The translations under genes and the position numbers were made by a program. From contig JAEMBT020000004.1 of the NCBI GenBank assembly GCA_018873245.2, positions 7,605,073-7,669,072 of the forward strand: 64,000 nucleotides of DNA. Reading direction: 5' to 3'. Each line of letters begins with the position of its first letter. Position 1 is the stretch's first letter. The notes under the pieces are model-generated. The model was not told the origin of the DNA, did not search any database, and was given only the letters and a program-made list of their open reading frames with translations. This stretch comes from Archegozetes longisetosus. Its lineage: Eukaryota; Arthropoda; Arachnida; Sarcoptiformes; Trhypochthoniidae. Of this stretch, positions 23,592 through 34,821 are shown piece by piece.

Positions 23592-25106
23592 TCATGCCTC
23601 CTCTTCTGTTATCCTTCTAAGAATGTCGTTCAGATCTTTCCCGTCAATTTGTTTAGTACACGAGGATAAGTCCCAAACTTGTATTTGACCATTTGACGCA
23701 CTAATAGCAATTTGTTCATTTTTTTCGGCCTTATTATAAATCAAGGTTTTCGCAAAAATATTTTGTCCTATGGTGAAACTGAACGATGATTTTGAAACTT
23801 TAGTGTCACTAATTGAATAGATATAAACTTTGCCGTCCTCTCCAGTTGCAGCAATATTTGGTCGAGAGGGAGACCACTCGGCACTTATAATCGGAACCTC
23901 TGTATGTATGACCATTATTGGAATTGTGTTTAGAATGTTGTAGATTCTTAGTTCACTATCAACACTACAGGAAAAGAAAATGTTTCTGGAAAATGGAGAA
24001 AATTGAACAGCATTAATATGTCCGCGATGCGCAGCATATGATATAACGATAGGAGATTTAAATTCTGTTGTCTTATTATTTGTAGACGTCGATGAATGCG
24101 CTTGTTTTAAAGCAGGTTTCTTGCTATTCAAGGAACATTGAAATATAGCCCCTCCGTGACAGCCAACTATGAATATTGAAGAGTCTTCATGATTGAAAGA
24201 CATGCTCACTATTCCGACTTCAGCTCCAGTTTTATCACCTTTTATCGGAATACTTCGTGGCATATCTTGAGCTGATATGGTGAAGGCATCTTCCATTATC
24301 AATGACTTACTATTCTGTTGGACTTTCCACGAAAATATTTTCCCATCCAATCCACAGCTGACAAGAAGATCCGAATCGCTCTTTTTATATGATTGAACCC
24401 ATTGCAAACCAGTGACACAACTTTGATGAGCCATCACTGATGCAAAAAGCATTTCTGTCTCATTGTTTCTGGTATTCCAGACAGAGATCTTTCCACTGAA
24501 AGTGCCCGCGCTATAGATCGATGGCTGTGTCGGATGTGCGCTAAATATCGTGATACAACTATCAGTTTCAAGTATAGCTGTTGGTTGTTCTGCTTTGAAC
24601 ATATTCCAAAGCAATGCATAAGATTCATGAGTACACCAATCGATGTGATGGTTGACAGTATAAGAAACGCCTAATATTAAGGCATTACTATTCCATGAAA
24701 GCGAAGATACACTATATTTAAGTTGACTATCAGTTTGTGTTAATGATGAACTTTCTGATGAAAACTTTTGAATCATTGAGGCGTTCGTTTTGTTATCGTA
24801 TTGTAACTTATCGATTCTATCAAATATATCATTGCTCTTACTCTTTTCTATTTCTTCGATTGTTATTTTCGAAGCTCTTGTCAAGAATTTCAATAACTCT
24901 TGAGATTTAAATGTCTTTAATGGTCTTGTCTGATGGCTATCGGCGTAATCAGAGGTTTGTGTTTCGGAGTTTTGCGTAGAAAAGTATTGAACACTTTTTT
25001 CAGCACTAGTTATTTGATGAGTTTGAGATTCACCATCTCTTGTCATTGTTTCTGTTTTCCACGAAGAAGGAATATAAATTCCAGTGGAAAATGAATCAGT
25101 AAACAT
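23592..25106 (-). CDS. DYNC2I2: Dynein-2 intermediate chain 2 (WDR34)
   Basis: A single exon of 504 codons. The N-terminal 110 residues are polar, with repeated TQT/ETQTS motifs of the kind that bind dynein light chain LC8. The rest is a WD40 propeller with strings close to WDR34: VSSLSWNS, FSAHPTQPSIYSAG, SGKISVWN, GLDGKIFSW, EVGIVSMSFN, GHINAVQFSPFSRNIFFS, SAEWSPSRPNI and IQVWDLSS. It is the intermediate chain that carries cargo adaptors in retrograde intraflagellar transport. Its presence implies cilia, in arthropods usually sensory neurons or sperm. The DYNC2I1 paralogue and axonemal chains fit less well because the HPTQPS and EVG...FSS features are WDR34-like. Confidence 0.88.
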   Translation of the reverse strand: MFTDSFSTGIYIPSSWKTETMTRDGESQTHQITSAEKSVQYFSTQNSETQTSDYADSHQTRPLKTFKSQELLKFLTRASKITIEEIEKSKSNDIFDRIDKLQYDNKTNASMIQKFSSESSSLTQTDSQLKYSVSSLSWNSNALILGVSYTVNHHIDWCTHESYALLWNMFKAEQPTAILETDSCITIFSAHPTQPSIYSAGTFSGKISVWNTRNNETEMLFASVMAHQSCVTGLQWVQSYKKSDSDLLVSCGLDGKIFSWKVQQNSKSLIMEDAFTISAQDMPRSIPIKGDKTGAEVGIVSMSFNHEDSSIFIVGCHGGAIFQCSLNSKKPALKQAHSSTSTNNKTTEFKSPIVISYAAHRGHINAVQFSPFSRNIFFSCSVDSELRIYNILNTIPIMVIHTEVPIISAEWSPSRPNIAATGEDGKVYIYSISDTKVSKSSFSFTIGQNIFAKTLIYNKAEKNEQIAISASNGQIQVWDLSSCTKQIDGKDLNDILRRITEEEA

Positions 25107-26537
25107 AATTGATTGAAGCTTTGACTAGTTTTACGAATGTTAATTATTCAATACATTTTATGTTATCCTTAGCTAAGGTGTATTTGTTAGTATTGGATGT
25201 TACCATAAAACACACAAATGTTGCTTGGATACTGCAAGTTATTTCAAAACAGAGTATTGAGATTCAATCAAACAGTTGTTTCTTTTAATGTTCCTGTTTC
25301 TGAAAAATATAGTTGTAGTAATGCTTCAAAGAGCACAACTTTAGTTCAGTGCTTTGACAAGGCGATTAAGCCTTAAACCATTCAAACTTTCGATGTTGTT
25401 TTGAAGTAGCAACAAATTTATGACAATGTGGCAAAATAAAGATATTCTCCTAAAAAATATGGTACATTAGTTTTGAAGTCTTGTTTATCTGATGTTAATT
25501 TATTCGTGTTCATATTACGAAAATTTTGTAAGGTTTTGAATAAAGCGAAAACCAATATATAAGGTTTCAACGGAATCTGATATAAGAGTCATTTGTGTAA
25601 AGACAAATGGCTTGATCTCAAGGCGAATATTTTATGGAAGCCTTAGAGGATTTATTATTAAGATCAACGAAAAAACTTTATAAGAATCTGATAATAAGAG
25701 TCATTTGTGTAAGTGAAGACAAATGCAGGTCATTTATTATTGAAGAATGAGTCAATGATAAATCAGCACTAAATCACAAATCAATTTTTGGTTGAATTAA
25801 AGCAAGAATTACTGGAATTTTAAATCGAGTTAATAGATATAAGTCTAATAGAAGCGTTGAAAACAAGGCTCAAATAGAACGATTAAATGTTTACCATACT
25901 TTGATCAACGAATCCGAACAGAGACCAACATCAAAAGAATTAGTGGCTTCATGAATACCAGGAGACTTAAGAATTGAATCTTTTTGCTAAGAATCCAATT
26001 CAAAAACAATAGTTATCTCAAATTATGTTAATAGTCGGAAGCCATAGATATATAGTACAAAGGATTCAGAATGATAGAAAAACCTTCCTTAAAAATTGTT
26101 TGTTTGTCGTTAACGAAGACAAAAGAATGACGAAAAAATCAATTTAATTAATAGTTTCAAACACAAGTACATATTTATGCTTTTTGTGCGATAGATATTA
26201 AGATTGTATTGGTACCATTAGCAAAAAAAGGCTTATAATTTGAGGTGTTATACTTCTAAAAACTGCAAGTTTGACAAACTAAGAGTTATACTCAAGTTAA
26301 AAGTGTATTGAAGATTCGGGTATTGTTTACTGAATTTCACAACAGATCAGATTATGTTCTATATGAGTAAAACAAGAATGTTCTTTTGTAGGATTGAATA
26401 ATTATTGGGTCTCTATTTGAAATTAATACTCGTTCATGAATCTCTGTTTGCATTTTAATGTGTTATTGACAACTATTGTAATTAATATAATCAATGTAAT
26501 TATTGACAATATTTCTATGAATAAAATAAAGACTACT
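25107..26537. other. Intergenic, nothing recognised
   Basis: AT-rich sequence. A stretch near 25555-25740 contains two related segments (ctgataa/tataagagtcatttgtgtaa), a local tandem duplication of roughly 120 bp. No gene was recognised. The poly(A) end of the pseudokinase gene lies at the right edge (TTTATT near 26521). Confidence 0.45.
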
Positions 26538-28225
26538 CTAGATTTGTTTGAACCAATCACTCGCTAACACTTGTTTCGCATTAATTCTTTGATTCGGTTT
26601 GGTTTTAAACATCTGTACTAATAGATCTTTTCCCTTATCACTAATGTTGATATCTTGTGGTAAACCATTGTTTTGACGCTTTATGAATGAATTGAATGTC
26701 TCTGATTTTGCAATTTGATCACTTGCACTGATTTGACCAAATGGAGATAAGTTAGCTGTTAGCAAACTATAAAGAAGACATGCAGACATCCAAATGTCAA
26801 TCTTGAGAAAATCGAGTTTTTCTGATTCGAAAACTTCAGGCGGCATATATTTAAGAGAAGAAAGTTTGCTGTGATTGAAGTCATCAACTTTTTGCAATAT
26901 GTTCTCAGCTTGACTAAAATCACATAATTTGATCACATTATTATGAAATACAACACAATTATCAAGTCTGATGTTGCAATGAGCAATATAATTGGTGTGA
27001 AGATAGCTAACCGCTGAAACTATTTGTTGGAAGATATGTTTAGCTTTGTCTTCAGTCAACTTTCCCTCGCGTTTAATCATTTTGTCCAATCTATCGGTTG
27101 TTCCTAATTCCATAATAATAAATGAAAACATAGTGTCTCTTCTTTTTAGGGTATGGGCCACAACGCAGCATATTTCAAAAGTTTTAATTGTATTTTGATG
27201 ATTAACTTTTTTGGCCATCAATATCTCTTGAGGCGGTTTACCATTTCTTTTAGTGATTTCATCCATATCTGAAATAATCACTTTGATTGCGACTCGCATC
27301 GAATCAGATATTCTTTTGCCTCTTCTAACGATAGAATATGGACCGATTCCAAGCAAAGAATCTCTATCTCCCATTTTGAGTTCATACCCTTTGCCATGAA
27401 TCCAATGAAAAATAGTTTTTGGTAAATATTCAACATAAACCAATTGATTGTCTTTCATGTCGATTTTTTCGATGCCTATTTCTGGTTCAATCAAATGCTT
27501 TTGAGAGTTTTGTACAGCAGTTTTGTCTAGTATTTCTGATTCTGATTTTATTTCGCGAATTCCTTGTGAACCTCTCAATAAGACAATCGGAACACGAGTT
27601 TCAAGTTTTGTTAGCAGAATCACATGAACACCTTTCTTAAGTACCATTATATTTCTTGGACCACTGCTTATAGTGAAGTATTGACCACTCGATTTGACCA
27701 CAACTATTGGTAGATCAAATACTAAGAAACCTCCAGCGGCGATAATAATGCATCCGTTTTGGGCCACAACAATCACAAAATTATTTTGGTCTTCATTTGC
27801 AGGTGTTATCGCTATTTGGTGATCGTTAGCGTGCTTTAATTTTCCGTTTTCGTCAATCGGATTCTCATTAAAATAAATTGATTTATTGCCAGTAATTTTC
27901 GAATAAGTCGAACGGCCGATCACTTGAAGAGCTGATCCAACAAATACTTTCTGTTCCCCTTCTCCAAAGAAGAACAATGATTTTTGTTTAACGCACCACA
28001 TATTCAAATTCACAGATAAAATCATTTCTGATAGACTGAATTCGTGGTCTATTCTTTTGATGTTAACATGTTTTGCGTTCTCTACATTCTCTTTACTTTC
28101 CTTAACAGGCTTTAGATGACTGCCTTCCAATGCAAACAAATGCAAACTATCAAAAGCGATTTTGTTCGGAAGTTTGATCTTTTATCTGCCGTTTGATCTG
28201 GTCCTTCAATACAATACAATTCCAT
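26538..28225 (-). CDS. Pseudokinase with a novel N-terminal half (CaMK/TSSK-like fold)
   Basis: An open frame of 535 codons or more. The first 250 residues match no domain I know. A protein kinase domain fills the rest: glycine loop LLGIGPYSIV, VAIKVI with the ATP lysine, a helix-C glutamate (PPQEIL), then HCNIRLDNC where HRDLKxxN is expected and CDFSQA where DFG is expected, followed by MPPEV in place of APE. The catalytic aspartate is Asn, so phosphotransfer is unlikely; it is probably a scaffold or regulator. The upstream frame runs to a TAA with no ATG: the only nearby ATG (28225, starting MELYCIEG) is in another frame and would need a 2-nt frameshift or an unseen upstream exon. A decayed copy of this 5' end sits at 51.2-51.95 kb. 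Confidence 0.75.
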
Positions 28226-29189
28226 GACTTCAAATGTTTTAAACGGTTATTTAATTCAAAAGTCAAGAGTCGGTTTGTTAGTCACGTAACTATTGATATT
28301 TTTCTACTATTGTCAATCCAATAATTGTTTGAATTGTTAGAGTTCGTTAAGAAAGTTCAAAGCATTTGCTAGTGTATTGTTAGTGATTGTCGTTTACAAC
28401 AATATGAGCCGATATCTGACTTAAGTTAACAGATATTTGAACTAATTTAATTTAGATCATAATAAATTCGATTTTAAGGTAAACTTTTTTCTCGTGTTCA
28501 AAGTTCTTGAAACTGTTATGAGACTATATTTTAGTATTCATGGCATTGATTTTGCTGTTATTTTGTTAGCATTCAGTTTATTTTTTATTTGGAATTTGAT
28601 TAGTAATTAGAATTTCATGACATTATAAGGCTCGATCAAAAAAATTGAATATATTTCATTAATTTAATAAGCCCCAAAGTTGAAAGTGTTATGAAAATTA
28701 TAAGACCATATATTATGTAACTTTGATTATTACTATGACTTAATAGTTTATCTATTTTATTAGTATACTCATCAAGAAATTCTGTTTTTGTTTTCATTTA
28801 ATATATGCTTAAACAAAAAGCACCAAATTAGATACAATTTAGATGTAATATCATGAGTTTACGATATAATGAAAAGCAATATTACCTACGATTTTAATTC
28901 TATATCAATTATTGAACAACACCGCATGAAATTCAAAGTTGTAGATTATTCTTCAATGTCTAAAAATAATCTTGTTTTCAAATCCTATTGATGCAGGTTC
29001 AGACGGATATACAAGGTGTTCTTTTCAAATAAATACGATAGACCCATGGTACGACTTTTGCGCTCAATACTTCATTAGCGCAGGACTTTTCAATTTGGGA
29101 TTTTTGAGCACAATGGCTTCTCCAGGAAGGAATAAATTTTTAATAATTCTTCTTCTGTGCCTATGATTTTTATGTAATAAAATAATTTT
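28226..29189. other. Intergenic, upstream of the pseudokinase gene
   Basis: The first 260 bp share clear similarity with 51.70-51.95 kb (duplicate of the pseudokinase 5' flank). The remainder is AT-rich. An open frame at 28972-29166 has no recognisable features. Confidence 0.45.
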
Positions 29190-29655
29190 CACGAAGGAAA
29201 AGAGAACCCATGTTAAGTCATTATACGTGGGCAAGAACATTTGATCTTATAGTGAGATGGCAAATATATTGATACATCTTCGACCAAAATATTAGATCTT
29301 GGTTACTTCCGGTTCCGCGAAAAAATTTTCGAACGATCATCATATAGTTAATTGATTTTTAAAGGGTGATATTCAAGATTTCAAGCGTGAATAACTCTTG
29401 AGGTATTCATTTGATATGCTTAAGACTTTTATTTGCGAAAGCTGTGTGCAAGGACCTTTGAAATAATGTTCATATCATCATTTGTTCCAATGGGTCCACT
29501 GATGAACATCGGTGATATGCACATCATTTCAAAGGTTTTCGCACACAGTTTTCAGAAAAATAAGTTTTAGATGAACGCTTCAAGAGTTATTCGCTCTTGA
29601 TATTTTGAAGACCACTCTTTAAAAATCAATGTGATAACAAGTGTTTCGAACTCAT
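29190..29655. mobile_element. Foldback repeat, copy A
   Basis: A palindromic repeat. Its core reads cctttgaaataatgttcat ... atgcacatcatttcaaagg around a centre near 29490, and its arms (gattttTAAAGGGTGATATT and its inverse near 29610-29635) continue outward. The outer left part (gatacatcttcgaccaaaat, ggttacttccggttcc) recurs at 34.53 kb and inverted at 37.13 kb. No transposase is present. A second copy at 33.8-37.2 kb is broken up by later insertions. Confidence 0.6.
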
Positions 29656-30117
29656 TATACAGCCATTTATCAGTATTCATTATGAGTTTGATGATTATGG
29701 GCGAGACAGTTGTCGATGAAACGTCCCAGACCCATAGTTTAAGGTAGATTCAGGCTCAGATGTGTACCGCTGAATACCTGGTAATAATAGTAATCTTGAC
29801 CACTGAACTCTTCATTATGAAAGATGACACGTATAAAATGTAAACTTCAATCGTCGATTTCACTATGTTTCACATAGTAATGTTAGTTATTAGTCATAAT
29901 ATGTCCCTTTATCGAATTTTAATCAACACCTGTTTTCATTTAGGATTATATACCTCGCGACAAGAAAAAACCAGAAAAAGCAAGTGTAAAGTTTTTACTG
30001 AAAACTGATTTTTACAAAATTTTGACCTCAAACTTATCACAAGAACGTATTTGATTCTGATTATTACAGCTAAAAAGAAATAACAATTTAATTCGATCTC
30101 CTTCTGCAGTTATACAC

Positions 30118-30387
30118 TTAAATGCGTTCTTTCATCCTTTTGTTAAACGACTCCTTACCTCTAATTATAAATTGTCCTATATTTTGTTTATTTTCGCGAC
30201 CCACAGTTGAAATTTTTTTTGGTTCTTCTTTCTCAACAATATCTTTTATTACTTCCCATAAGTGTTGAATCGGATTTAGCTCGGAAAATTTAATTCTCAA
30301 AATATGCCATTGGTTTCCAGATTTTTTTTTGTAGTAAGGATTAATTCTATTATGACCTTTAAGTTTTTGAAAATAAATTTTCAACAA
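30118..30387 (-). pseudogene. Tc1-like transposase fragment
   Basis: About 89 codons. It contains FSELNPIQHLWEVIKDIVEK, a degenerate form of the SPDLNPIEHLW motif that carries the second catalytic Asp and the third acidic residue of Tc1/mariner DDE transposases. The catalytic P-D is changed to E-L. The N-terminal two-thirds are not present next to it, so this is a dead fragment. Confidence 0.6.
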
Positions 30388-30727
30388 AGAAAATATTTTG
30401 CCTGAAAGTATCTTAATTGGAAGTATTGTTTCGCTGAAAAGTCTGCGCTGGAAAGTCTCGCGCTCAAAATTAGGCGCTTAAAAGACGTAGAACCCGATAT
30501 ACCAAAATTTCATAAAAAAATTAAGATTGAAGCATAGAAGTGACATTTTTGTTAATTTGCATTCGTTTCTTAACTTGGCCGTTTTTCAGCATCAAATTGC
30601 TTTTCTGTAGAGCAATTTGAATCTAATAAAATGATTAGTAAAAGTAGTGAGAAGCAAACTTTTTATAAAGACTTCTGCTATGGATTCAGTAGTAAAGAGA
30701 GTGGATATAAGTACTATGGTAGCACGT

Positions 30728-31065
30728 CATTACCGCGAACGAAATTAAAACGAAAAACACTGGATTTAACAGCGAAAATATAAAATCATAGTGAATCAAT
30801 TATAAAATCAAGTTTTTATTGAATGAAAAATATAAGAAATCACATGTTTTGTTTTGAGTGGATTATAAATTCAATTTGAAGATAAATATTTCGATAAAAC
30901 ATATAAATAGCCAATAAGTATGGAATTATCTAATTAAAAATAATGAATGAGTTTTGACTATTCTATATTCAGATCAAAATTGTGAGCAACTCCACTAAGA
31001 TAATCTAATTTAAGCTATACTTTCGTTCGCGGTAAGGACTTCGCGGTAAAGATGTCGCGGTAATG
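30728..31065. mobile_element. Small inverted-repeat element (possible MITE)
   Basis: Left end CATTACCGCGAACGAAA, right side CTTTCGTTCGCGGTAA, followed by two more copies of CGCGGTAA ending CGCGGTAATG. There are three CGCGGTAA iterations at the right and one at the left. No coding frame. The family is unknown and no target duplication is obvious. Confidence 0.4.
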
Positions 31066-31223
31066 CATTCCCAGTGAAGACATCGAATCAATTACTATTA
31101 TACAAAATTTATATTCATTGTTCAATTTACGATTATGGTTTTTAATAAAGCTTTCGTTAAAATCGATCGTTATTACTCGAATTAAGATTTTGATATGATT
31201 TATACTTTGCCAAAAATGGGTTT

Positions 31224-31557
31224 TTAAAAGATCTCAGTATATTCTAAATTCGTTTTATCATTCTTATTATTATTAGTATAGTTTTGCTCATAATCGATTC
31301 TTTCGTAAAGATTCATTTCTTCATTCGTGTACCGATCATTAATAGATTCATAATGACCATTAATATAATTTCCATTAATAATACCGTCATATTCTTCAGT
31401 TCCTCCATTATTATCGCCACTTTTATCATTTGATTTTGCATTAGTTTTACTTTTCTTCCCAAATTTTTTTACCCACACAAATATACCACAGATTGCGATG
31501 AGAATTATAATAAAAATTAGTATTGTAATCAGTGTCACAACGATTGTCATGTTAAAC

Positions 31558-31601
<44 letters not shown>

Positions 31602-33153
31602 GGGATTTGGGGGTTTAACTAAAAATTCAAAAAGAGATGTCCATAAAATTGTAAGAAAACAAATCTCCGCATTGAATACCCGAACAGGTAGGTTGTACTC
31701 CACTCCACATTCCGTCGAAACATATGCGTATAATGATGGTGGAATTTCCGCCTAAGATTTCGCTGTTGATGCAGGATAGCACCGCTCGAGTACCGCTCTT
31801 GGCCACACTTTCAGTATCAGCAAAAGAAATGATTTCATTATTAGCATTTGTGTATCTGATGATAATCTGCGGATCAGAGTAATTGAGTGCAGGTATTCTA
31901 CAAGTTTTGGGTACGCATTTGGGAAACAAGTCCAACCATTTTCCCTGTTGTCCACATCTCACTATCGAATTGCCCAACAGTTCGTAATCAACTTCACACT
32001 CAAAATGACTATAATTATCATAAGTTGTGACAATTGAATGAAGCGGTTTTTCAGGTGTACCACAGGATTCGTGTATTTTATACAAAAAGAACGCGTTACT
32101 ACACAACGTTAGGGTTTGAGTTTTGTCATCAGTCACTGAATAGTTAATTACTCTTCCCTTTAAATTGCTAAATGACTCATATTCGCATTGGGAGTATACT
32201 TTAAGCATTTTTGATTTACTAAATCTGAACCTGCCGTCAACTCTACAGTTCAACTCTGGTCGCATCGGCTCTAATTGAGTTGTTGGCACTTCATTTTCGC
32301 CTTTAAATATGATTGCATAAATATCAAACGCTACTTCATCCTTCAACTCTATTTGCCATAACTGAGATGTCGTGCTGTTCCACGAAACACATCCTCCACT
32401 AAAAATGCTTTCGTTAACTAGTATTTTACCTGTTTCTCTGTCGATAATAACAATTCGTGAAATTCCATTATTAGACAATTCTGAAGCTGTAAAGATTATA
32501 AGACTTTTAATTAAGGGTTTTTATTGTTACTGAGTCTTTTAGTTACATAGATATGAAAATTTGAATCACTTCTTTAATACAAGAAATAATTGGAATTCTT
32601 TAGACGTAAACAAGTTGATAAATTCAAGCTTAATATTAATCAGTTTTATAAGGTAGTACACTTAAGAAAATTGATACTTGTGTTTTACTAACCACTTAAC
32701 TGCTTTAAGAGAAAAAGTTTATTGGTAATAAGTTATTATCAATTAGTAACGGTTTAAGTTCAGCTTATGATCCTATTTTTATAGTGACTAATACATTCTT
32801 TGAATGCATTTAAGCAAATATTTTTGAAGTGAACTGCTTCATAAAACTGATATCTATTAATATTTTATACATATGGCTATACCGCAACGATTAATCGACG
32901 CATTCCATGTATTTTGTTGACATTTTATTACTTGTCTCGATACACGGCCACTGACTACGTCATCGTCGTATATGCAATCAGTAGTTAATTCTGTGTTTTC
33001 GGCGTATCTTAAGTCTAATTTTGTGAGTTGCTCGGAATTTCTAAATACCGCTGCGTTTATCGGTAGTGCTGGTGAACCACAATCACAAATAACGGAAGCA
33101 GTTATAATAAGTAATAAAAAGCAGGTCGTAATCGTTTTATTTTCAAGTATCAT
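31224..33153 (-). CDS. Sushi / F5-8-like type I membrane receptor with serial YxxI tail
   Basis: Three exons: 33153-32883, 32486-31680 and 31618-31224, in phase, 490 aa. A signal peptide (TTCFLLLIITASVIC) precedes a first sushi module starting CGSPALPINAAV. Next is a region with GGCVSWNSTTSQLWQIELKD and a fixed Cys, resembling F5/8 or fucolectin-type lectins. Two further sushi modules follow (CGTPEKPLHS to CVPK; CRIPALNYSD to PTCS). A poly-Asn stalk leads to a membrane helix (VVTLITILIFIIILIAICG) and a basic-then-acidic cytosolic tail of about 70 residues with YDGI, YESI, YERI and YTEI. It is a cell-surface protein by design; the spacing of the tail motifs suggests tyrosine-based signalling or endocytosis. 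Ligand and named orthologue are unknown. Intron 1 is about 400 bp. Confidence 0.82.
31561..31602. repeat. ATT/AAT trinucleotide microsatellite inside the receptor gene
   Basis: About 14 uninterrupted repeats of TTA/ATT. On the minus strand they encode the poly-Asn stalk just outside the membrane helix, so repeat length directly sets stalk length. Confidence 0.9.
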
Positions 33154-33814
33154 TATTTATATTTTTATCATGGCTGTCAATACGCTTATCCATAAACAAT
33201 TAACCATTTCGTTTACTAGTATTTCTTTATCATCATATGATAAGTTCACTGAAAGTTAAAAACCTTTCATCTCTTAAACTACTAACTCTAATCACTTCAC
33301 TTTTAATTCTAAGTAATCTCATAACTTAGTAAATGTTATCTGAAACTTTAGCGAGTAAAATTTAGGAAAAAGTTTGCTTTACATAAAAATTGCAAATTAT
33401 ATGCATCTAATTGCGAAATGCGACTAAAGTGCATACTACACATTATATGATTAATAATCAATAAATTGATGTTAGTCGCATATCCTGTCATTTTTTTATC
33501 CTGTGAGCTATTGTTAGCAGTGTTACATTACAACAGTGGGCGAACGAAACCAGTGTGTGTCACCAGCGTTAACGAAATTTTCAAAAACATCTGAGATTTG
33601 TAAAAGTAAGTTAAAATGAAAAGGATTTCCCTCACAAGAAATCTTCGCAACTGTTGGTCTGACTTTTCTATCAAAATTTGTAGTTTACCTAATTTCGACA
33701 TGCTGATTATGAATATAATATTCATTCGTGCCAAGAATCCTGTATTTCAGTTTTATTTCCACGATGAAATTGTCTCTGTCTCTTATAAGCGGTTCAGGTC
33801 AAAATTAATGAGTA
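33154..33814. other. Intergenic, 5' of the sushi receptor
   Basis: Promoter side of the minus-strand receptor gene. An open frame at 33616-33861 on the plus strand has no recognisable feature. The right edge (from about 33815) begins similarity with foldback copy A. Confidence 0.4.
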
Positions 33815-33866
33815 CATTAGGAGAATCCACATTAAACCATTGTGTATGGCCAAGAATTTGATCTTC

Positions 33867-34508
33867 TACGCACAATTGTTCCACACTTTTCAATTGATCA
33901 CAGAATGTAAGTGATGACCATTTCAAGTCCAATTGACCAACAAAAAGTAACTGATGGCCATTTTCAATTCAGATGACCTACGGGAAGTAACTAATGGCCG
34001 ATTCTATATCAGATCAACTACGGAAGGCAACTGCTGACCATTTTCAATTCAGGTGACCGACGGAAAGTAACTGATGGCCATTTCTATATCAGATGAACTA
34101 CGGGAGACGAACGATGGCCATTTTTAATTCAGACGACCTATGGGAGGTAACTGATGGCCATTTCTATATCAAATGAACTACGGAAGGAAACCGATGAACA
34201 TTTTCAATTCAGATAATCTACGAGGGGTAAGTGATGACAATTTCTATATCAGATAAACCAAGGGAGAGGAACGATGACCTTTTTCATCTCAGATGACCTA
34301 CGGGAAGTAACTAATGACCATTTCTATATCAGATGAACTACTAAAGACAACTGATGACTTAATAATATAAAAATGGTTATCAGTTACTTCCTGTAGGTCA
34401 TTGGAATTGAAAATGGCCATCAGTTACCTTTTGTTGGTCAATTGGACTTGAAATGGTCATCACTTATATTCTGTGATCAATTGAAAAGTGTGGAACAATT
34501 GTGCGTGG
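33867..34508. mobile_element. Foldback element carrying 40-bp tandem repeats
   Basis: The ends are inverted over about 90 bp: acgcacaattgttccacact at the left and its inverse near 34480-34508. The inside is a tandem array (listed separately). There is no coding frame. It lies inside the left arm of foldback copy C. Confidence 0.65.
33911..34350. repeat. Tandem array, 11 units of exactly 40 bp, two alternating types
   Basis: Every unit starts with a form of aactgatggccatt. Units alternate between a type with ttttcaattcagatgacc and a type with tctatatcagatgaac, so the higher-order period is 80 bp. Units differ by several bases but keep the 40-bp length. Confidence 0.9.
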
Positions 34509-34821
34509 AAAAATTGTGTCACTCCCCAAATATATTGATACATCTTTGACCAAGATATTAGATTTTAATTACTTCCGGTTCCGGAGAAAATAAAATTTTT
34601 CTCATTTATTTAACATTACGTCTATGAAAGGAAAGTCGGTTTCAAACAATCATTTAATCACCGCTCCTGATTAGTTTCTTTTCGGAATTTCGCTCAAAAA
34701 TCAATAAAAATGAGATATTTTTGGTAAAGTTTTATAGTGGATCTAGACTGGGAACATAGTGAAATCGATGATTAAATTTTTTATTTGAATAGCTGTATGA
34801 CTCGTTCAAAACACTCGTTAT

